This document shows, one piece after another, positions 49,615-61,200 of a stretch of DNA of 64,000 nucleotides. Source of the DNA: Nereocystis luetkeana (Eukaryota; Sar; Phaeophyceae; Laminariales; Laminariaceae); contig JARUPZ010000012.1 of assembly GCA_031213475.1 (NCBI GenBank), positions 8,588,227 through 8,652,226 of the forward strand, given 5' to 3'. The number at the start of each line of letters is the position of its first letter. Positions within the stretch are counted from its first letter, which is position 1. Made by a program: the position numbers and the translations under genes. The notes under the pieces were generated by a model. The model was given only the letters and a program-made list of their open reading frames with translations, was not told where the DNA came from and made no database searches.

Positions 49615-49702
49615 CGCTACGGTCATACGACTACGGCCATGCATGAGATCGAGTACATCTCTCCTATCGAGTATCGAGTACACCCCCCCCCCCCCCCCCC
49701 TC
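49615..49702 (+). repeat. R3 3' end with long C tract
   Basis: ACGACTACGGCCATGCATGA, TCTCTCCTATCGAGTATCGA, then a C run at about 49682-49700. Confidence 0.65.
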
Positions 49703-49763
49703 CCGCGCGCGCGCCTCGCGCCCGCTCGCGCGCGCCCAACCCGCCGCCCACCAAGCCGGCCGA

Positions 49764-52700
49764 TCACGCTAAGGCCTGGCGACACCACTCCGAGTAAAGG
49801 GGTGACTCAAGCGTCTTCAGTCGTTTTACGAAGACATTCAGAGACGCGGCAGGGTCCACTGGTGGTGCCGGTCCCGCCGTCAAGCCCGCTTGCCCTCGAG
49901 AGATCGCCCCCGCCCCCGCTGCGGAGAAGTCAAGCTGCTTTCCCGGCTGTCCTGAGGGCAGGTCTGGCGGGGCGTTGCGGCGCAGCGGTTGCACTTACTG
50001 TAAATGAATCCTGCTCCACTTTTAAAGACAAGCTAGGACAAGGAGCATAACGCGAGTACCGCTGTAGTCTACGACTATGCCACCGTGTTTCCCCTGGACT
50101 ATGCTGCCAATGCTCGAAAATAGTCCTTATCAGTAGTATGTACATACGATGCTGATTTAACGCTCTTCAAAACGCCCATACGAACCCGAAATAATTGCGA
50201 GCTACGTAGTGGAAAGAGGACAGCTAGGCAGCGGCAGGGGAGAAATAAGGAGACCTTGAGCAAAATACGCCAAATGACGGCATGGCTGAAGGCTAATGAC
50301 GTAAACCACTACCAGGTACCAGGTTGCGTTTTGTTGTCGATGATGTATGTCTGCCTGACAAACGCGCGTGGCCCGTCATATTCGTCCACGACGGTGCTTG
50401 GGCACGTCTATAGCTGGGCCTGTCGCCTGCAAAGGCGATTATGCATACTGCCGCTTTACGTTAGAAATACGACACACAAGCACAACGAGATCGCGTCCGC
50501 CTCAACGAATCTATACGAGCCAACACCTTCTCCCTTCGGTTCAAGAAAGTGACAATCGATGATGAAAACCCGGTGCTCGTTTTTTTTTTTCGTGGCGGAC
50601 GGTATTTCCGCCATGGGGCGCACATTTGGTCTCTTGAGGGGAGGTCTGGAGGTTTTGTGCGAAATCGGTTCAACGAAGGGAAAAGGGAGGACGCCGCGCG
50701 ACACGGCGAAAATGTAGGGGTGGGTGGCCACAGCAGCAACCTGTTGTCCCGCTATTATACATCAGTACCTGGTAGTCAGCAGAGCAAGCCGCGGGGGGAA
50801 TGGAATGGTTGCGCACTGCTGCTGTAGTACACCGGTGTGGGGACGACTACGTAAGCGTTTCAAGACTGTGACGTAGCCAGGCGGGGCCGGGGCCGCTTCT
50901 TCGAGGACTCCAGAGGGAAAACGCGAGATCCCAGCACAATTTTCGTGTTCTACGACGATTGTAGAATATCTGCCGAACGACGGAGCCCCCGCGCTGCGAG
51001 GCTACGAGGGTGGGTGACAAAAAACAGAAACAAAAGGGGCTCAGACGCACGCGCTCAGCATCACGACACTGCTCGTGCTGCTGCGCCCATTACTCGTGTT
51101 ACGGGTGGGCATATGTAATAAGAAACAGAACCAACGATGGACCCAAAAAAGGTTTATCCCCCCTACCCTATCCTATGGCAACACGCCATGTTTGGGTCTG
51201 CTTACCATGCTCCCTCGTGATAGATAGACTCTCGACAAGGAGCCCACAAAATACTAGTTTTGGCCCCCATGCGGTAGGCGCCAAAGAGGGTTTCCATACC
51301 TACCGTAGGCCGCAAAACGATTACAACCTTTTTAAGACTGCAGTCCCGTTTCGGGAACAAAACACTTGAAATTTGAGTGGTTTGTCTCCCAACACGGGAC
51401 TGCACTTCTACGAAGGTTCAAGAGAGGGGTCTATACTAAAATATGCCAAGCATCGGCAATACGAAATATCTGCGAAGCGTACGGGGCTAGGCGCGAGCTC
51501 AATCTGCGCGTCTGGCGGCACGTCGCGCATCCCATCTCGAGGCCGACTGGGGAGTCACTTGCTGTTCGGTCTCGGGGTTGGTCTTTCTGGTGTCGGTTGC
51601 GTGGTTTTAGATGATCTCCAGCAACGTTGTGGACACCCGTGGTATTCTTGGGTACAGCTACCCACCCAGATAGAGGGTAGATACTTGAGCGAAAATACCA
51701 ATGTTAGGTCATCATCATGTCCGCCATCACCAAAACAATCATCATCATCATCATCATGATCACCACCATCATTATCAGGCGGGTTGGCTTTAGATGATCA
51801 CCAGCAATCGTGCCGACTGTGTTGCTATTCTTGCTATAAAGCTAGCCACCCCCAGCCATCTAGGGGTTGTTCTAACGCTGGCCCGTGCGAGCATACAGAA
51901 CCCCCTGCGTTCCATGAAAAACATCCACGAAGTATCGCGAAGCCAAACAAACAAAAAAAAACAAGCGCCTACCAGCCTCCAACTCACAAAAGCCGCAAAC
52001 AAAAAAAACTAAGTGTCTCACGAAGATCATGGAAGAAAAAACGCCGTCCCCTGACGGGCGTCCGGGAGAGAACGGCTACCAACCTTCCGGCACACCGAGG
52101 CGTGTTGTTGCCGTTGCCGTCGCCGGAGACCCATCACCGCTGCCTACGCCTCCCGCACGTCGCGGGGACACCCCTTTTCTCTTGCCCTTGCTCCCGTCTC
52201 GCCTGTCGGACGAGTCTGGGGGGTTTATTCGGAACGCCTTCGCAATGTGCTCGACGTCGGCGAGCCCGCACTTCCTCTTGGGAGCCGAGAGCAAAGGAGC
52301 GCGGTAGGTATAGGGTGGGCGTGGGGGGTGGGCGGCGGCGTCAGCACCGGAGGGGCGTGGAGGTATTGATTCGATCTGGACTGGATGAGGCGCGAAGAAC
52401 TGCCTGAGGATACGAACAGGCTTGAGTTGAAAGCGCACGCCTTCAGGGCTTGACCCGTTTAGGACCGCCCTCCCGTTGTGGGGACGAATTGCTTGGAACT
52501 AGAGTCGAAGTTAGGTACATGTTCAGTGCATTCCTAAAAAGGGTTTACGACCACTACGTCGTATCGAGCATTACGTACGGAGTCAAAATTAGGTGCATGT
52601 ACAGCAGTGCAGTACTAAAATGGGTTTGCGAGTACTACGTATAGAGTACTACGTGCAGAGTCAAACATTAAGGCGCATGTACATCAGTGCAGCACGATTG

Positions 52701-53118
52701 ATAACAAGGGTTGCGAGTAGTACGTACCAGGTATATAACACCTTCGGCACGTTTGAGAGAGGGGAAACAAAAATTTGACGACGACAAAAAAAAAAAATGA
52801 TGACTACACCATTGTCGCCCGCTGAATGGTTGGAGATGATAAAAAACTTGGTGTCCGAACAATGTATCCACTCTGCCCGGGGGTATAAACACGCCTGGAC
52901 TCTTGACGTGAGTATCAAACGGGTACTCCATTATCAAGAAACCGCCCGGCACGCCAAGCTACTTATACGCATCACGCCTGCTTTTTCTTCGTTTTACTGG
53001 CATGCTTTTCTTCTTCGTTTTACTGGCATGCTTTTCGGATGACAAGGGAGCGTGAAGTACCGGGTAAATAATGCTACCATGTTATGCCCCCAACCATGCC
53101 GCCCATGCTCGAACCCCG

Positions 53119-53155
<37 letters not shown>

Positions 53156-54299
53156 CCCTAACACAAAAAGAGCCCAGGTATGCTACAGTAGTTTTATGTC
53201 CTTGAAAAACGCCCGAATATGCCGAAAGAACCGCGAGCACAGTGGATACAAGCCTACACGCGGGCCGCCTCCGTGGACGGCAAGTAAGACCACGACGCAC
53301 CTCTTTACTTTCGGATCTACCTCTGGGTCCAAGGGGGGGGGTAGCGCTACTGTAGGTCCGCCGTCATGCTATACGCGCAGCTCCCGTTTGTACATCCACA
53401 TTCGAATCGATTTCTTTCGCGGCGCATTGGCTAAAAAGTGCTGTTTCTGTGTCATGGTGACCTCAGAGCTTTAATCTCTCCAGGACGAACAACCCAACAC
53501 CAACACTGGGTGTGCTGGATGTCGACCGGAAAAAAAAAAAAAAAAAACGGTTTCATGTCAAGAACACACACGCACTCCCCCGTGGTAGCTGCCGTACGGC
53601 GCGACGCCGTCGAACGCGTTGTTGGATCTGCCATATTACATTCATCAAAATCTCGCTGTGTATCGTCCGATAGTTTTCGCAAAGGCCACTTTCGGAAGCG
53701 ACCCGCAACCTACCGCGGGTACAAATTTCAGCCTCGGCCCCGGTGGCAACAACACAGCGTGGTGCTGTCGAAGTGCGCTGGCTATGCCATCTTAGTAACC
53801 GAGCTCGCTGTGTACATTCGGATGGTTTCGCAAGACAACCTCGAAGCAGCGGCGAGCATCCCCGGCGGGCACGACTTCACCTTCTGCCCGGTGAAGAAAG
53901 GCGAAGAAGCAGTGATCTTTTTCAATGAGCGGCCTGCCCTCTAGCCTACTGTAGCTCCCGCCTGTGCCCACGAGAAACAAGGACCCATCCCTCCACAGCC
54001 GAAACGGCAACCAGACACGAACAGGTATGCACGCATTTTTATTTTTATTTACGCACTGGAAGGCTGGTTTCGCGTGGGTCGTTGCGCCCGACGGATGGAC
54101 CGTCGCACCACCATTCCTTCGAGAGAAAACGAACACACACCGAGGGCTCACCACGACGTCGACGCAAATCTTGTCCAGGTCTTGAGCTTTCATCTGCATC
54201 TCGGTTGCCACAAAGTTGCGCACCGTGTGGGCTTTAACCTGCGAGGCGAGAGGGATCGCCGAGCCAAGAGTCATTTCCCACGCGGCCTCGTACAGTAAG
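49764..54299 (-). CDS. Candidate multi-exon gene of unknown function (C-terminal part)
   Basis: Coding-looking minus-strand exons with compatible phases: 54299-54152 (LLYEAAWEMTLGSAIPLASQ ... DKICVDVV), 53883-53800 (KVKSCPPGMLAAASRLSCET ...), 52276-52084 (CGLADVEHIAKAFRINPPDS, then a basic and Gly-rich tail), and 49951-49764 (PAPPVDPAASLNVFVKRLKT ..., stop TGA). The acceptor before 53883 has a long pyrimidine tract. The 53.8 kb exon could instead be terminal, since its frame meets a TAG at 53782-53784. I do not recognise the family. The predicted peptide is helical at first, then disordered, then ends in a short helical C-terminus. It may be a separate gene or a downstream continuation of the ORC6 gene: an open stretch at about 56594-56477 would join in phase. 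Confidence 0.38.
51325..51418. mobile_element. MITE-2 copy
   Basis: CTGCAGTCCCGTTTCGGGAA and CTCCCAACACGGGACTGCAC as opposing arms around ATTTGAGTGG. The terminal TTTTAG boxes have decayed. Confidence 0.75.
52449..52505. mobile_element. Half of a MITE-2 copy
   Basis: One arm only: GACCCGTTTAGGACCGCCCT, CCCGTTGTGGGGACGAATTG, GGAACTAGAG. Confidence 0.5.
53120..53154 (+). repeat. C homopolymer, about 35 bp
   Basis: Uninterrupted C run between two candidate exons of the minus-strand unknown gene. Confidence 0.93.
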
Positions 54300-54463
54300 C
54301 TGCTTTCCTTCCGGCCACAGGAGGCCGTCGCAACCTACGCGTACAGGCGTAAGCCTGTGCCTAACACGGTGACATCGCTAATATTTACCCGGAGCGGTAC
54401 TAATGTTGTATGGGGGGGACGTGTACCCCGGTAAAACCGTAAGAGTGGCAAAAACGCTACTAT

Positions 54464-54567
54464 TACGGGGGGCCATAGTTAATAGGACCAAATATTGTTC
54501 GTAAAAATGGTTAAATATATAGGTTTTTATGTACACCATAGGTCCTGTTAACTGTGGCCCGCCGTAA
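54464..54567. mobile_element. MITE-1 copy
   Basis: Left end TTACGGGGGGCCATAGTTAA, right end GGCCCGCCGTAA, just beyond the 54299 exon start. Confidence 0.85.
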
Positions 54568-54872
54568 TAATAGTTTTTTTCGGGCTCCTTCTACTCATCC
54601 CACGGCAGAGGGGTTGTTCCGCTTATTTTTGCCTTGTGAGGCAAACATTTTTCAGGCCGGTCGACCCCCTCACGTCAGCAAACTGTTACCGGCTATACTT
54701 CGTATACTGTGTATAGCACGATCCTTTTGAGTAGTTGTAGTTATATGCTTGCGTTATTAATAGGACGTATAGCCGCATAGGAATCTTGGTCGGGTCGCGC
54801 ACGAACAAGAAACGCTCCTAAGGGAGTCATGTTTTAGGGCGAGTGATATTCAGCTCCTGGTGTGATGAGGTA

Positions 54873-54905
54873 TTACGGGGGACCATAGTGATAATTCGTA
54901 AAAAA
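54873..54905. mobile_element. Truncated MITE-1 end
   Basis: Only the left terminal part (TTACGGGGGACCATAGTGAT) and a short central piece remain. Confidence 0.5.
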
Positions 54906-55298
54906 CACCGACCTCTGACATTGCCCCGCGATGGGGGTAGTAGTGTTTGCCCAAGACATTTCGGACCGACTTAGGCGTGCTAACCTGATAAAACCACTCG
55001 ATGTCGTCGTCGGGATCTCACTATCGCGGGTGCCCCATAGCAAAAAAGCCCTTATATTCCAAAAAGCAACCGCCCACTTTGGCCGCGTTGTGTATCAAGA
55101 ACCACTCGCGTGGAAGAACGAAAACGTTGTCTGTTTCACAAAAAAAAACTCGGTTGGTGATAGGTTTTCTTTTCCATCTCTGCTATAAATAATGGATTCT
55201 TCACCAATTTTCGGCGTAGCAGGTGTGCATTGAAGGCCACCGTAACAGTGTTTTTCAACAATATTCCTTGTGCACCTACCACCGGGGAAACTACAGTA

Positions 55299-55517
55299 TT
55301 ACGGGGGGCCATATTTAATAGGACCTACGGTACATACAAAAACCTACCAGGTATACAATTCGCTATTTTCACTATTACGGGGGACCATAGTTAACAGGAC
55401 CTGTGGTATACATAAAAACCTATATATTCAAGCATTTTTACTCACAATATTTGGTCCTATTACCTATGGTCCCCCGTAATAACAATATTTGGTCCTATAT
55501 ACTATGGTCCCCCGTAA
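55299..55517. mobile_element. MITE-1 copy split by another MITE-1 (outer element)
   Basis: The left part (55299-55374) and right part (55480-55517) form one copy flanked by TA. It is interrupted by a complete copy at 55375-55479. The left part also carries a 7-bp CCAGGTA insertion (TACCAGGTA at 55345-55353). Confidence 0.88.
55375..55479. mobile_element. MITE-1 copy nested in another copy (inner element)
   Basis: TTACGGGGG ... CCCCCGTAA with TA on both sides (55373-55374 and 55480-55481), inserted where the outer element normally reads TTTTACTAACAATATTTGG. This defines a TA target-site duplication, as in Tc1/mariner-type elements. Confidence 0.9.
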
Positions 55518-55522
55518 TAGAA

Positions 55523-55621
55523 ATCAGGACCAAATATACTTTGGTACGAATACCGGAATAGGTAGGTGTTTGTGTACGTGATAGGTCCTGATCACTGCTG
55601 TGTAACATGGTCTCCGGTAAT
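55523..55621. mobile_element. Diverged relative of MITE-1
   Basis: Shares CAGGACCAAATATA, a GGTGTTTGTGTAC centre, TAGGTCCTGAT and the terminal GGTCTCCGGTAATA, but the left terminal repeat is lost. Confidence 0.45.
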
Positions 55622-56832
55622 AGGTAAGTCATGGGGGCTTGTTTGAATTTTCGATTCGTCTTTTGTTTGTCGGAAGGGTCCTCGGGTGAGAGCTAAGCAG
55701 ATAGCTCTTCGCAAGTGAGGAAGAAGGAGCCTCGGGAAAAAATGGAAGCTACTCTTTGCACCTCTACCGTGCAAAGCACGACACGAGCACTGGGGTAAAA
55801 ACGGGAAGCGCACCCCGATGAACAAGGTTTCCATGGCCTCGTGCACAAGAGCCTAAAGCGAAGCAAGTGTTAAAAAACAGAAAAAAGTAAGTCGACGAAA
55901 ACGCATGCCTTTATAAGGCATTTCTTCAGCTGAGGAGCTCCACCAGTCCCATTTGACGAAACAAAATGACCAAAAAGTGCTACCCCAGGTATTCCCAGTG
56001 ATATTGTGGCATTGGGTAGCCCCTCAGTGTAGGGGTCTATTGATAGTGAGTCAGAACTATTGCTTCATATGGCAAAAAAGTGCTATATCCCTATACATAT
56101 CGTAGCAGCACGCGTCGGTTGCTGGTGGCAGCCATGGTAACGTAGCAAACCTCACCCGCCGCCGTAAAGAGCGTTTGACTTCGCACGGCAGGGGGTGACG
56201 CGACCGTTTTTTTCAGCGCTCCATTTTTCCCGGATCGGGAGAAGATTTGCCTTCGCAATACCACTCCGTCCCGAAATACAGTGAAAATTTTGATTGAATA
56301 TTAATAAACAGAGGGTGCTTATATTTCGGGACAGAGTGGTACCGAATAAGGGAGGCGTTTTCGGAAAGGTCAACGAGCCACGTCAAGCGTCAGCTCAACA
56401 AGCGGAAAACGGTGCCCACTTCACCTCCCCAACCTTCACACCTAGAATCTCTTGAGGTAGGCGCTGTCGGGGACCTTGAACATTCCATCGGCGCGAGGCG
56501 AAGCAAGCCACACCGGTACGGGGAAAACGCTTCGGTCCGGGATGCGACTAGCGCGACGCTCGTCCCCACTACTGCCGAGCGGTCGAGCTGAACGGCACGA
56601 AACGGCGGCGAGGCTGTTTCCGTCCCACGACGCAGCATGCAGACAGGCGCTTTCTCTTTAGAGTCGACGCGGACAGCGCACCGAAGTACGACTCTGGACA
56701 AAAACATGACGACCGCTTGTGTCTTCATTTTCATGCCTCAGCGTTTCTTACATTTTTCGTCGTCGTCGTACGAGAAGCAGTCCAGAGTATTGCGTCGAAG
56801 GCATACGAGTCGAAGACGAAATATTGTTACAC

Positions 56833-58197
56833 CTCTCTGCCTCCATGATCAGCAACGCGTTGCTCAACCAGACGGGTGAAGTCCGCCTTCATCCGAGACA
56901 CGACGCTCGGGTCAAGACACCTTTCCTCCCCACAAACATACCCACCCTCGCACCGACAGCAGACAGATCCTAGCCTACCGCTACTACTGTAGTACGAAAT
57001 GGCACGGTGTGCGGGATCTCCATTTAGTACAATACACTCAACCCAGGAAAACTGCTCAACAGATCATGCACAGACCGTACGGCTCCCACCCGGCAACGTA
57101 CTTGTCAGCAACGTACTTGTCAGGTGTATCCAATCGCGAAGGAGAAAAAAAGGAATATTTGAAGTTCTGGGGATGATCGAACAGCTTTTTTAGCTGGGAG
57201 GGCTCAGGCTGTTCGTGCTGAGAGTTGCAGCATTTTAGTGTTTTCTTTCATTTCGGTTATTTTAGGAGCTATTCATAGTGTACAAAAGCCAAAAAGGGGG
57301 GTATTTTCGGTTTTATGATGGTATCACAAGCGACTTTTACTTTGGGCAGTTTTAGTGCCAGATGGATTATACGTGCAGAAGGATGAATGCTATCTCGCGT
57401 TTACCGTTTTCGATCTGTTCATCTATGGCGGTGGTAGTAGCAAAGGAGAAAGGAAGGTTTTTGTCCGGGTATCCTCGCGATCTGTAGCATGATATTTTTC
57501 GGCTTCGTTTTTTTTTTTTGGCACGACTACAGTTGTCGTAACTTTTTCCGTGATTGCAGCAGTTTTGTCAGGATTGAGGGAGAAGTTTTTTTTGCTTGTC
57601 GTTGGGACGGGTTTCCTCTTGCCATTACTGTTGTTGACGAAGGTCAAGGAGATACGCTCTGGTTGTTTTGGTTCGTCACCGTTGCGTAAAGAGCCAGGGA
57701 GGGTGTTCGTTTGGTCTCTTTGACCGACAGTTACGTACCGGTTCGTGCCATTGCCTATCGTGGATCATGTGACTCTTGACTTCTGAGGTTGTAAGCGGTG
57801 ACGCACGAGGCTCGCTTCTTCTCCGCCCCTGCCTTGTGACAGGCCAATCATACATTACCTGAAGCATCCATCCATAGACCGCCATGCAGTCTGGGCTACC
57901 GTTGCCTGAGGCTACGATCATGGTATGACAAACAGAGCAGGACCGTACCAGCACCGAAATATGTCGGGACCATGAACTGGACACCGACTACTTGTTCTGA
58001 GGTGTGCGAGATTGAGCCATCCCGACGGCAGCGCGCTACCATCAAAAGCGAAACGTGCAAACACGCGGTCACCTTCGCTTCGATGGTCGCGACGCAGAAC
58101 GCCGCGGCGTGATACACGGGCGTGCTGTAGTTCAAAAGGCCTCTTTTTTCCGCCGTAACTGTACGCCGACACGCCTCCTAACAACAAGGAAAACCGA

Positions 58198-58245
<48 letters not shown>

Positions 58246-61200
58246 CCGAACGAACAGTCAGTGTTGCATGCGGGACCTATTGTAGGCCAAAAACGGCGAG
58301 GAAACGTGCCACAGACCCAAACTCTCCATGTTTTCTATTATTAATAGGTTCAAGGCGAGGCGGAACGACAAGGTACAGACCAGTGTATCAGCGTGTTTTT
58401 TTTAATATACATTGACGCTCGCCACCTCCCTCCGCCTTTTTGGTACAGCTGCGGGTTGGCTGGATTTTCGCGGCTATATACAGTACCAGGTAGTCAACTT
58501 CGTGGGGTTGTGGGGGGGAAAAAAAAGTGCCTGTTGAAACTAACAGTGCACACGCGACAACCAAAAAAGGCACAAATCCGAGCCAGTAACGCACAAGTCA
58601 GAGATACGCATCGTACGTACAAAAAGACACGAAACTCCGAAACTTGAGAAAAAAAAAAGAGCCATGAACTCGTCACGTGGGTGGGTGCTATCGTTTCTTC
58701 AGCGCCCGTTTTCTCTCAGCAACGGTAATGAGGGTGCTACACTACTAAGAGGAACCATATTGAGTAGGGACCTACGGTAAACACAAAAACCTAAATATGT
58801 TGCTATTGCTGCAATAATAACAATATTTGGTCCTATTCACTACTATGGTCCTCCGTAACAGAGTCCAACATTCCATTTTTCGGGAAGGCTACGCTCGACC
58901 ACACCTATTTTTTCCGAGAACACAATCTTCCCGCTCCGGAGGATTAAAAACTTATATATATATATCCCGTTCTGGGCAAAAAAAAAACGAGCGCTTGAAA
59001 CACGATTTCGGAAAATACCCCGGTGTGAACTCAACGCTCGTTGCGGCAGTCAAGCGACTGGCTCACAGTCGGCCAAATTCACAGCCCTGCCTACGAGTAG
59101 CGTTTTGAGATTTGTCTTCAGCTGGTTGGTTCGGCGAAATTGTTTACGATGGCGCCAGAGGCTAACCCCTCCCCGTAGTGCCTACACCGGGAAATAAATT
59201 AACTCGTTGCAGCTGTCATGCATATGCAACTCCGCCTCACAAGCGGTTCTTAGTAGGATGCAGCTCACCCTTCATGCGACTCGCCGGACACCTCACGTTT
59301 CGCTTCGCGCTTGGTGCAATAAGCAATGCCTGCCTGGTCAGTGAAAACCCGACATGCTCCGTCCCGGCATTGTAAGGATGCGAGGGTCTATGGTCATACG
59401 ACTGCGGCCATGCATTAGATCGAGTACGTACATCTCTCCTATCGAGTACCCCCCCCCCCCCCCCCCCCCTCCCCCCCGTCCGTTGGAGGTTTCTCTATCA
59501 GGAGTAGGAACGGTGCTCCGCCTCGAAAAGGGATGCGTGGTGAATGGTGAAATGACTAGTACGGGGGACCATAGTTAACAGGACCTATGGTATACATAAA
59601 AACCTGTATGTTTAACCATATTTACTAACAATATTTGGTCCTGTTAACTATGGCCCCCCGTAATAACGCAAGCAGGAAATGAGTACGCCCCCCCCCCCGC
59701 CCCCCCCCCCCCCCCCCCCCCACCCCCCCCCCCCTCGCCCTCCGAATGGACAAAGTTCGACCCCCCGTCCACGCGATATCTCGCCTCCACTGCTTCAAAA
59801 CCAACCAGGGAGGGGTGTGTGTGTACTCGATAGGAGAGATGTACTCGATCTCATGCATGGCCGTAGTCGTATGAACCATAGACCCTCGCATCCCTACAAT
59901 GCCGGGACGGAGCATGTCGGGTTTTCACCAACCCGGGAGGGGGGGGGGGGCATCTCGCCAGCGTGTTATCATACGGTTCGAGTCATACAGTTGGGGTGCC
60001 TTACCTTGAACAAAAAAACAAACAAACAAAAAAACGCTATAAAAGTACCAATCGTGGCAGACGAAAACGTCACCATTTCGGGCGAATCGTAATTTTTGAC
60101 AAAAAAAAAACACACACACACACACACACAAATTTTTCCGAAAACATCCAAGAACCACAGCAGGGTGGTGTCAGAGAATGCATTGATGTTGCGATCCGAT
60201 TCGATTGACACGACAAAAAAAAAAAACGAGATCACAAGAAAGAAAAATCGCGACACACGACGCACGTCAGTTATTTGAAACATGTCACGTTTGTTTCCTG
60301 ATAAGAGTTTAGTCACGTTTTTTTTTGTTTTTTTCCAAGCTCGTTAGAAGGCAACCTCAACCTCGTGAAGGCATTGCTCACGCTGGCGGGCAGCTACCGT
60401 ATACTATAATCAAAGACACTACCGTATATCACCCTGGGTGATAAATTAACACACACCCTGGGATGCATTTGATTTTTCCAAAACCAAGGGGGGGGGGGGG
60501 GGGGCAGACAAGGACGAAAAAGTTTTTGGTTGGGAAAAATATCTCTTCGTCAAACGAGACCTTTTTCATAGACTGGGTCGCTCGGCGTTCACACCGTCCC
60601 CGTTATCGGGGGAAAAACTTGGAAAAATCGTCCGAGTGGGCGAGTGGGTGTATTATCGTACGTGTTAGATACATCTACCGAAATATATTGCGCGTAAACG
60701 TAAAACGTAACTTTGGGGAAGAGGCCCCACGCCGATACACGAGGAGGGGGGGGGGGGGGCGTACTCATTTGTTGCTTGCCTTAGTCATCTGACCATCGAC
60801 CACGCATCCCTTTCGAGACGGAGCACCGTTCCTACTCCTAACAGAGACACCTCCAACAATGGGGCGCTCATTACGTTGTTTCCATGTATTGCATGGAAAC
60901 TTTTTGCTAGTCTTATCCCCTTCCTGTTTGGCCGGGGCGTCAATCAGCTGCCCTCGGTATCCCGTAGCCGCCTCTTGCGGGTATCAACACCGGCCGCTAC
61001 AGCAGCGCCCTGGTATGACGTAGCCGGAGGGTAAACAGATGTTCGCGGCATCGGAGAGGGCCCCGATTGCTGAATATCTGGGGGCACACCCTCCGTACGA
61101 TATCATCGATTCCCAGATAGATATATTCCCGATCTCTGTATATACCAGGTACCTGGCATGATCTAGCTCATCTTGCCGGGTGGAACCCGAACAAAATCTG

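Noticed and set aside
51784..52407. Plus-strand 207-codon open frame, Arg/Pro/Lys-rich
   Set aside because: Basic low-complexity composition and no motif; the minus strand fits phase-consistent exons of the 49.8-54.3 kb gene better.
53438..53944. Plus-strand 168-codon open frame
   Set aside because: Overlaps a minus-strand exon with a strong acceptor; its own splice context and motifs are poor.
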